A stretch of DNA of 58,850 nt, from NCBI GenBank assembly GCA_016283275.1, contig JAEEMP010000016.1, forward strand, positions 1 through 58,850, written 5' to 3'. Numbering within the stretch: the first letter of the stretch is position 1; each line of letters opens with the position of its first letter. This DNA comes from Lachnospiraceae bacterium (GTDB taxonomy: Bacteria > Bacillota > Clostridia > Lachnospirales > Lachnospiraceae). The notes under the pieces were generated by a model. It saw only the letters and a list, made by a program, of their open reading frames with translations, was not told the origin of the DNA and made no database searches. This document shows, piece after piece, positions 53,264-58,850 of this stretch. The translations under genes and the position numbers were made by a program.

Positions 53264-56200
53264 TCACCTTGCGGCACTTCGTATGATAAAGTCTATACGG
53301 TTTCCGTTTTCGAAGCGCAGGTACGGACCGTATGCGTTAATGGTGCAAAGCATTGTCTTTATGCCTGCGGGGACCATAAGCTGATAGCCTTTTGATGACA
53401 TGATGACCGCAGGACGGCTTTCGGATCCGTGTGAAATGAAACGGGCAAAGTTTGTGCCGTCTATCCAGTCAGCATCGCTTGCGCCGCGGATCTTAAGGCT
53501 TTCTTTTTTGGAAAATTCAAAGTATTCCCACCATGTATCATTTACGGCATTTTGCTGACGGGGTGTGGTATCGCTTTCTTTAAGAAGCGGTATGCCCGAC
53601 TTTGAGAAAAACGAAAGTGCTCCGGTCTTGCGATCTACTTTTACATTTAACTTTTCAAGTGCTATTTCCACAGAATCGCGGTTTTGCGTAAATGACCACT
53701 TTCCGGGCTGTAATCCGCTTATTTCTTCGGGAAGCTGAAAATCCCTGTTTGAGTTTGTTTTTTCAAATATTATCCTTACCGATTCGACCGAAACGGGAAT
53801 TATGCGGAGCGCACCGTATGCGCCTGTTATGAGCACATCCTTTTTCCCGGGATCCACCCAGCGGACCGAATTGTCTATCTTACCGTGGCCTGCCGGAGTA
53901 AGGCTTGTACCCTCGGGGGAAGAGTTAAACTCGGAAGAAAGATCGCGTTCTTTTACCTTTTTGGGCTTTGCAATATTAACATTGTGATCGTACACGGGAG
54001 TGGTGGCTTTTCCCGCAATAAATATCCTGGGCTTTTCCTTTGGTATCTTCCCGGCTTTATCAAGGCTTTCTTTCGTGATCCTTTTCGGACCGTACAATTT
54101 TCTTAATTCAAGTTCGTTATCGCCAAGCTTTGCCAGATCTTTCGCAAGTTCCGCGGTCGTGCGTTCGTCTTCTTCAAATACATGCGCGGTCATGTGGAAA
54201 GTGTCTTCCGGGAAAGTATAATTCTTTCGATCTTCCGGTATCGGATCTTTTATAAGCTTAGTGAGCTCACCCGAATAAAATACCGATAAGTCGTGAAGCG
54301 CTCTGGTCGCTGCCACATACAGAAGTTTCGCGTAACCGTCGTCCTTTGGATAAGCATCTTCCGACGCGTCATATATTATTACCGCATCGAATTCAAGACC
54401 TTTTGAATATTCTATCGGAAGGACGGTCACACCGCTTGCAAATTCACCGTCGGTGTCTTCGAAATACTTAACATCCTTAAACTTTTTAAGTTCTTTATAT
54501 GCGGCCTTTGCTTCTTTTGAGTCCTTACATATTATCGCTATCGTCTCATATGACCTTTCCTTATACTCATCAAGTTTCGAAGCGATCCTGTTGATCAGTT
54601 CGGAAGTGTTTTTGCATCCCGTACATTTAACTTTGTCTCCGTGCCTTATTATCGGCTCTACGGGATAGATCGGGAAAGTTCCGTGTCTTAATATATCCGT
54701 TGCGAATTCCGATATTTCCACAGTATTTCGGTAACTTTTCCTAAGAAGTCCGAAGTAATCATACTTTTCGGAAAGCATTACTTCCTTAAGCTCTTCCCAG
54801 TCGGAAAGGCCGCAGTCAAAGTAGATATTCTGCGAAACATCTCCCATGATCGTGAAAGTACACTTGCTCATGCAGTATTTAAGCGACTTGAACACGGCTA
54901 TTCCGAAGTCCTGTGCCTCATCGACCACAACATGGCTCGCTTCCTGTATGATCTCCGTTTCCTTTATCCTTTTATATATGAAAGCAAGAGAAGCAAGATC
55001 GTATAAATCAGGATTTAACACATCTATCGAAAGACCGCCTGCGTGTTCTTTTACAAAATCCGCATAGATATCAAAGACCGAACCCTTCCAAAAATACCTG
55101 TTAAAGTAGTTTTTATACTGTTTTGTGAGTTTCTTCTGCTCTTCGACATTATATGAGTAAAACCTTCCGTAAAGTTCATCCTCAAGCCCTGTCATAAGCC
55201 TTGCGTTAAGCTTTTCTATCTTTAACATCATCTGGGCATCCGGCTCGTCGGTCAGTATCTTTTTGATCGCGGCTTCGGTCATTATGGTATGGCCGTTTTT
55301 CTCAAGTTTGATCGCATCTGTCGGGATGTGGTCTTTCTCAAGCTTATAAAGGTGATCGGAAAGTGCCTTGAACCACTCGCTTTTTCCCTTAACGCCCACG
55401 CTTTTATCGGTTTTGTCCAAAGAACGCGTTTTGTGCTTTTTCTTGTCCCAGTCCTCGTAAAGAAGCTTTATAAAAAGCTCTTCCATCGTCATCTGGCTTA
55501 CGCCGTAGACGTCCAGATCAGGCAAAACACCTGTTATGTAATTTAAAAGCACCTTATTGCTGCCCACAATATAGAAGCTTTCGGGCTTAAACTCGGTATC
55601 ATAGTTATAAAGGATATAAGATATCCTGTGCATGGCCACGGTCGTCTTTCCCGAGCCCGCACTTCCCTGTACCAGGACATTATGATGGGGGTTCTTCCTT
55701 ATGACTTCGTTCTGTTCCTGCTGGATGGTGGCAATGATCTCGCTTAAGACGTTCCTTTTGCTCTTGGATAAGTACTCGGTAAGAAGATCGTCGTTTGCGA
55801 CTACATCGGAATCGTAAAAATCCTTCAAGTCATGACCGTCGATCACATAGGTACGCTTTCTCTTTAAGTCTACCGAAAATTTTCCCTGCCTGGGCACTCT
55901 GTACTTGCATTTTCCGAGACTGTGGTCATAGTAGACCGATGATATGGGTGCTCTCCAGTCTATTACCTCGGGCACCGCAGGATCCTCCCAGATCGCAGTT
56001 TTACCTATGTAAAGGGTTTCGCGCTTTCCGTTTTCTTCATCTGCTATATCGATCCTTCCGAAATACGGTTTCTTTCTGGCGCGTTCGGCCCTTAAAAGAT
56101 CCTGCCTGACCTCGGCAAATCTTGCATCCTTGTTAAACCACTGTGCCAGACCTTCTTTTTCGTCGAGATCGTATACATCTTGAAGTTCATGCAGTTCCTG

Positions 56201-56329
56201 TTGAAGACTTTGTACTGAGTCTCTGGTCTTTTTAACATTTTCCTCGGCGATCTTTTCGATGCTTTGAAGTTTCTTTTCTTCATCTGCCCGATCCGTTCCG
56301 TAAAACTGCCCGGATATTTCTTTTACCAT
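53264..56329 (-). CDS. HelD-like UvrD/Rep-family ATPase with GH31-N-terminal-like C-terminal domain
   Basis: 1021 aa from the ATG at 56329 (RBS GGAGGGTT). HelD proteins (near 770 aa) remodel stalled RNA polymerase. Here an antiparallel coiled-coil arm (1-85) precedes a split helicase core with Walker A GSAGSGKTT (222-230), DEAQDF (470-475) and VAATRALHD near 672. After ~700 a linker and then residues ~815-1021 are unusual: VLITGAYGALRIIPVSVESVRIIFEK, then LNVKVDRKTGALSFFSKSGIPLL, resemble the N-terminal beta-sandwich of GH31 glycosidases. The GH31 catalytic barrel is absent. No frameshift is seen. The fusion is rated inference; the helicase call is firm. Confidence 0.87.
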   Translation of the reverse strand: MVKEISGQFYGTDRADEEKKLQSIEKIAEENVKKTRDSVQSLQQELHELQDVYDLDEKEGLAQWFNKDARFAEVRQDLLRAERARKKPYFGRIDIADEENGKRETLYIGKTAIWEDPAVPEVIDWRAPISSVYYDHSLGKCKYRVPRQGKFSVDLKRKRTYVIDGHDLKDFYDSDVVANDDLLTEYLSKSKRNVLSEIIATIQQEQNEVIRKNPHHNVLVQGSAGSGKTTVAMHRISYILYNYDTEFKPESFYIVGSNKVLLNYITGVLPDLDVYGVSQMTMEELFIKLLYEDWDKKKHKTRSLDKTDKSVGVKGKSEWFKALSDHLYKLEKDHIPTDAIKLEKNGHTIMTEAAIKKILTDEPDAQMMLKIEKLNARLMTGLEDELYGRFYSYNVEEQKKLTKQYKNYFNRYFWKGSVFDIYADFVKEHAGGLSIDVLNPDLYDLASLAFIYKRIKETEIIQEASHVVVDEAQDFGIAVFKSLKYCMSKCTFTIMGDVSQNIYFDCGLSDWEELKEVMLSEKYDYFGLLRKSYRNTVEISEFATDILRHGTFPIYPVEPIIRHGDKVKCTGCKNTSELINRIASKLDEYKERSYETIAIICKDSKEAKAAYKELKKFKDVKYFEDTDGEFASGVTVLPIEYSKGLEFDAVIIYDASEDAYPKDDGYAKLLYVAATRALHDLSVFYSGELTKLIKDPIPEDRKNYTFPEDTFHMTAHVFEEDERTTAELAKDLAKLGDNELELRKLYGPKRITKESLDKAGKIPKEKPRIFIAGKATTPVYDHNVNIAKPKKVKERDLSSEFNSSPEGTSLTPAGHGKIDNSVRWVDPGKKDVLITGAYGALRIIPVSVESVRIIFEKTNSNRDFQLPEEISGLQPGKWSFTQNRDSVEIALEKLNVKVDRKTGALSFFSKSGIPLLKESDTTPRQQNAVNDTWWEYFEFSKKESLKIRGASDADWIDGTNFARFISHGSESRPAVIMSSKGYQLMVPAGIKTMLCTINAYGPYLRFENGNRIDFIIRSAAR

Positions 56330-56443
56330 ACTCAACCCTCCATTCTTTAGCGGTCTGCCTGATGTTTTTCTTTTTTGCACTCACAAATGATATCAGAGTT
56401 TCACAAAAAGATATAGACTTGTTTTTAAAAATGTGCTAGCATG

Positions 56444-56507
56444 GATAATGAAGTGTGTGAGTAAGACCGCAAATACATCTTTTAAATATGTATTTGTGGT
56501 TTTTTTA
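56444..56507 (+). ncRNA. Candidate short transcript between HelD-like and acyltransferase genes
   Basis: An extended -10 (TGCTAGCAT) with a weak TAGACT -35 at 17 bases precedes it, and a 12-bp stem (56467-56478 with 56488-56499) followed by eight T ends it. No ORF with an RBS lies between, and no upstream plus-strand gene would use this terminator. The result would be a terminated RNA of roughly 60 bases. It is a structural inference only. Confidence 0.4.
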
Positions 56508-56551
56508 TGCCGAAAAGCCCTTAAAACTTCGAATTTTTTAGAATTGTTTTA

Positions 56552-56580
56552 TTGTTCGGATAAGGTTTAAGTGATAGAAT
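56552..56580 (+). promoter_or_regulatory. Promoter abutting the acyltransferase start
   Basis: TTGTTC (56552-56557), 17 bases, TAGAAT (56575-56580), with TG in the extended position. Only 8 bases separate it from the ATG, so the mRNA should be leaderless or nearly so. Confidence 0.6.
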
Positions 56581-56588
56581 AAGCTGAC

Positions 56589-58028
56589 ATGAGTAAAAAC
56601 AAGGATAAATCCACAAAAGAAAAAGAAAATAAAGACAAAAAGGCTTTAAAAGAAGAAGCCAAAGAAACAAAAAAGGAAGAAAAGGCAGAAAAAAAGAGTG
56701 AAAAGAAAGCCGGCAAAGCCTTAAAAGCCAAAGAATCCGAGACATCGGAATCGGTAAGATATAAATATCTTCGCTGGTACAAGCTTGATAATTCCGCACA
56801 GCTCTTCCCCGTGATCGCCGGTGAAAACACTTCAAACACCTACAGGATCTCAGCTGTACTCAATGAGGAGATCGACAGAAAATGCCTTCAGGAAGCTTTA
56901 GACACACTGCTTCCGAAATTCGATCCTTTTAATGTAAGGCTGCGCAGAGGTTTCTTTTGGTATTACTTTGAAGAAAACGGCAGAAGAGCCCCTATCGTCA
57001 AGGAAGAGGCTTCTTTTCCGTGCACTTTTATACATTCCAAGTTAAACAAAGACTATCTTTTCAGAGTCACCTACTACAAAAGACGCATCAATATCGAAGT
57101 CTTCCATGCACTTGCCGACGGAATGGGCGGCATAAACTTTTTAAAGGAACTTGTGTATCACTATCTAAGGCTTAAGCATCCGGAACTCAGCGAGATAACC
57201 GGTGACGGGCTTACAAGCGGTACCAGCATGAACCTTGAAGACAGTTTTTTGAGAAATTACCGAAAGCCGCATAAACCCTTATATGCTACACAGAAAGCAT
57301 ACCGCATAAAGGGTGAAAAGCTTCGTGACCGAAGACTCGGTGTAATGAACGTCCAAATGGACTTAAACGAGCTTAAGGCAGCTGCGCACAGGCACTCTTT
57401 AAGCATCAACGAATATCTTGTGGGCACCTATCTCTATGCGATCTATAGGGCCTGCCTAAATTCCATGATGTCCAAGCGCCCCATACGCGTTTCGGTCCCG
57501 GTCAATCTTCGTTCGTACTTTGAATCGGTCACATCGAGAAACTTCTTTGTAATGATAGCCGCAGAGCTTTTTACGGAAAAAGAAAACTACACCTACGAAG
57601 AAGTTCTTGAGATCGTAAAAGACAGTTTAAGATCGCAGATGGACAAACAACATCTTGAAGAGATCTTTTCTTACAACGTATCCAACCAGGCGAACCTCTT
57701 CTTAAGGCTGTTCCCTCTGTTTATAAAGCATATGGCCATCAAGTTCGTTTACTTACGTTCAGCGGGCGGAAGCACTTCCACGATGACCAACATAGGAAAC
57801 GTTAAAGTCGAAGAACCCTACAAGCCGTATATCGAAAACTTCCACGCCGTACTGTCCACTTCAGTCGGCCAGTTCATCAAGGCTACCATTTGTTCCTACG
57901 ACAGCATAATGAACGTAACCTTCGGTTCACAGTATCGCGATGTCAAGATACAGCAATGCTTTGTAAAACAGCTTGTTGAAGACGATATAAACATAACTCT
58001 TGAAACAAACGGAGTATTTTATGGGTAG
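56589..58028 (+). CDS. Condensation-fold acyltransferase-like protein (alcohol acetyltransferase family) with lysine-rich N-terminus
   Basis: 479 aa. Residues 1-50 are almost only Lys, Glu and Ala (KEKENKDKKALKEEAKE), likely disordered. From ~57 the sequence follows the condensation/alcohol O-acetyltransferase fold. The catalytic HxxxDG is at His173-Gly178 (FHALADGMGG), and PVNLRSYF is the usual second signature. It should transfer an acyl group to an alcohol or amine; the substrate is unknown. No RBS and a promoter 8 bases upstream suggest leaderless expression. The last bases overlap the next gene. Confidence 0.82.
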   Translation: MSKNKDKSTKEKENKDKKALKEEAKETKKEEKAEKKSEKKAGKALKAKESETSESVRYKYLRWYKLDNSAQLFPVIAGENTSNTYRISAVLNEEIDRKCLQEALDTLLPKFDPFNVRLRRGFFWYYFEENGRRAPIVKEEASFPCTFIHSKLNKDYLFRVTYYKRRINIEVFHALADGMGGINFLKELVYHYLRLKHPELSEITGDGLTSGTSMNLEDSFLRNYRKPHKPLYATQKAYRIKGEKLRDRRLGVMNVQMDLNELKAAAHRHSLSINEYLVGTYLYAIYRACLNSMMSKRPIRVSVPVNLRSYFESVTSRNFFVMIAAELFTEKENYTYEEVLEIVKDSLRSQMDKQHLEEIFSYNVSNQANLFLRLFPLFIKHMAIKFVYLRSAGGSTSTMTNIGNVKVEEPYKPYIENFHAVLSTSVGQFIKATICSYDSIMNVTFGSQYRDVKIQQCFVKQLVEDDINITLETNGVFYG

Positions 58029-58686
58029 ATGTTTGAATTGCAAAATAACGGTACGCGATGATACCGAAGTCTGTCCTTTGTGCAGATGTGTGCTCGAAAA
58101 GGACAACAACTCGGCCAACGAATACCCCAATATAGTCAAAAAGATAAGAAAGCTTCAGCTTGCTGCAAGGATCTATCTTCTGCTTGCGCTCGTGATCGAG
58201 GCCATACTTATCTATTTTAATTACAAATACATGCCGGATTACCGATGGAGTGTTATTCCGGGCTGTCTTTTCGCGATCGGATACCTCACCCTGTACTATC
58301 TCGTATACGGTACAAGGTTAAGCTATACGATGGATCTGATCATCGGCATTATCGCGATCTTCAGTCTTCTCGATGTATTGGACAGGATGCTCGGTAATCT
58401 TCGCTGGTCGGTCAACTTCGTACAGCCGGGTCTTTTGATCGCAGCAAATGTTTTTATCCTTATAAACATTCTGGTACGGCGGCGAGGCTGGCAGACATAC
58501 TTAACTTCACAGCTTATCCTTTTCATCGTAAGCCTTATAGCGATCCCGCTCGTACTTACAGATCAGGTCACACAGCCGCTTGTATCAATGATCGCTATAA
58601 TCTTATCGATAGTGCTTTTCATCTGCTACATCATTCTGGGCGGTTCCCGTTCCAAAGAAGAACTGTACCGCAAATTCCATTTCTAG
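58021..58686 (+). CDS. Zinc-ribbon membrane protein, DUF6320-like
   Basis: 221 aa from the ATG at 58021 (RBS GGAG, 6 bases, inside the previous gene); the ATG overlaps the preceding stop by 8 bases, so the two are coupled. An N-terminal CxxC...CxxC zinc ribbon (CLNCKITVRDDTEVCPLC) is followed by about six transmembrane helices. DUF6320 proteins sit next to condensation-fold acyltransferases in Lachnospiraceae, as here. Function unknown; perhaps a membrane partner for transfer to an envelope acceptor. A further RBS-like AAGGAGG after it is cut off by the insertion element. Confidence 0.82.
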   Translation: MGRCLNCKITVRDDTEVCPLCRCVLEKDNNSANEYPNIVKKIRKLQLAARIYLLLALVIEAILIYFNYKYMPDYRWSVIPGCLFAIGYLTLYYLVYGTRLSYTMDLIIGIIAIFSLLDVLDRMLGNLRWSVNFVQPGLLIAANVFILINILVRRRGWQTYLTSQLILFIVSLIAIPLVLTDQVTQPLVSMIAIILSIVLFICYIILGGSRSKEELYRKFHF

Positions 58687-58739
58687 ACTATATAAAAAAA
58701 GGAGGCGCCTGAGGTGACCCCTCAAAGTTAGACTTTTTT

Positions 58740-58767
58740 ACGAGACGACTTTGGTCGTCTCGTTTTC
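58740..58767 (+). terminator. Terminator inside the IS end
   Basis: ACGAGACGAC (58740-58749), loop TTTG, GTCGTCTCGT (58754-58763), followed by TTTCTTT on the plus strand. It would stop transcription entering the element from the upstream operon. Confidence 0.8.
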
Positions 58768-58768
58768 T

Positions 58769-58850
58769 TTATGCAGATAAAAGATGGAGCCTGTATTGAA
58801 CAGGGCTCATCCATCCTAGTTTCTCTTTGATTCTTTGCTCGTTATAATAC
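58769..58850 (-). CDS. IS3-family transposase OrfB, C-terminal fragment
   Basis: Read on the minus strand from the window edge to the TAA at 58771-58769: YYNEQRIKEKLGWMSPVQYR followed by LHLLSA. The NxxRIKxKLGxMSPVxYR pattern is the standard carboxy end of IS3-family DDE transposases (rve integrase core). Only about 27 codons are inside the window. The reading frame is intact as far as it can be seen. Confidence 0.85.
   Translation of the reverse strand, partial: YYNEQRIKEKLGWMSPVQYRLHLLSA

Larger units (their letters stand above)
58715..58850 (-). mobile_element. IS3-family element, right-hand end only within window
   Basis: The terminal inverted repeat TGACCCCTCAAAGTTAGAC starts at 58715, of the type seen in IS3-family ends. 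The C-terminal end of an OrfB transposase is read inward on the minus strand. The other end, and any target duplication, are outside the window. Confidence 0.8.

Overview
The window looks like chromosome from an obligately anaerobic member of the Clostridia, most likely a fibre-degrading Lachnospiraceae (Butyrivibrio-like). This is inferred from gene content: RNase Y, a Bce-type antimicrobial-peptide module, Firmicutes-type LexA boxes (CGAAC-N4-GTTCG), a stand-alone glycyl-radical cofactor protein, 2[4Fe-4S] aldo/keto reductase, arabinoxylan-cleaving GH51 and GH120 enzymes, and strong AGGAGG ribosome binding sites. No rRNA, tRNA or CRISPR array is visible.

Layout. 1-5.2 kb: edge of a putative methyltransferase, topA, dprA and comM (natural transformation/DNA processing). 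5.3-9.5 kb: a degenerate HD-GYP protein, hemW and lepA, with rpsT divergent from lepA. 10-17.5 kb: a GGDEF/EAL membrane protein, an EF-G/Tet-like GTPase fused to a NYN (YacP/Rae1-like) nuclease domain, a YkgJ cysteine-cluster protein and a SUV3-type RNA helicase. 17.7-20 kb: a ferredoxin-type aldo/keto reductase and DAHP synthase. 20.0-20.5 kb: a repeat-dense intergenic region with tandem repeats and nested palindromes, one of which copies the end of rny in reverse. 20.5-30.3 kb: housekeeping genes rny, recX-recA, a zinc-ribbon repeat protein, cinA(pncC), pgsA, rimO, rpoZ, gmk, yicC. 30.4-34.5 kb: an OGG-type glycosylase, a lipoprotein, a DUF4870-like membrane protein and an MCP. 34.7-39.6 kb: a complete BceRSAB-like system with a small unknown ORF in front. 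39.7-43.8 kb: grcA, a Crp/Fnr regulator, an HD protein, and a LexA-box-controlled pair (radical SAM-HhH protein plus DUF4130 protein). 43.8-53.3 kb: carbohydrate functions (esterase, GH51, GH120) interleaved with a MATE pump, a CPBP protease and pncB. 53.3-58.9 kb: an extended HelD-like helicase, a condensation-fold acyltransferase with a DUF6320-like membrane protein, and the end of an IS3-family element that enters from the right edge.

How the genes work together. recA and the radical SAM/DUF4130 pair appear to share SOS control: LexA-type boxes overlie both promoters. The Crp/Fnr gene is followed by a perfect 16-bp palindrome centred about 40 bp upstream of the likely grcA start, so grcA is probably its target. 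The Bce module has a TTACA-N4-TGTAA operator between its kinase and transporter genes. The GH51, GH120 and esterase proteins have no signal peptide and probably finish breakdown of imported arabinoxylan oligosaccharides in the cytoplasm.

The most unusual items are the GTPase-NYN fusion, the HelD-like helicase with a GH31-N-terminal-like tail, the rny-associated inverted repeats, the grcA leader, and two genes that look leaderless (both with TGATAGAAT placed 6-8 bases before the ATG).
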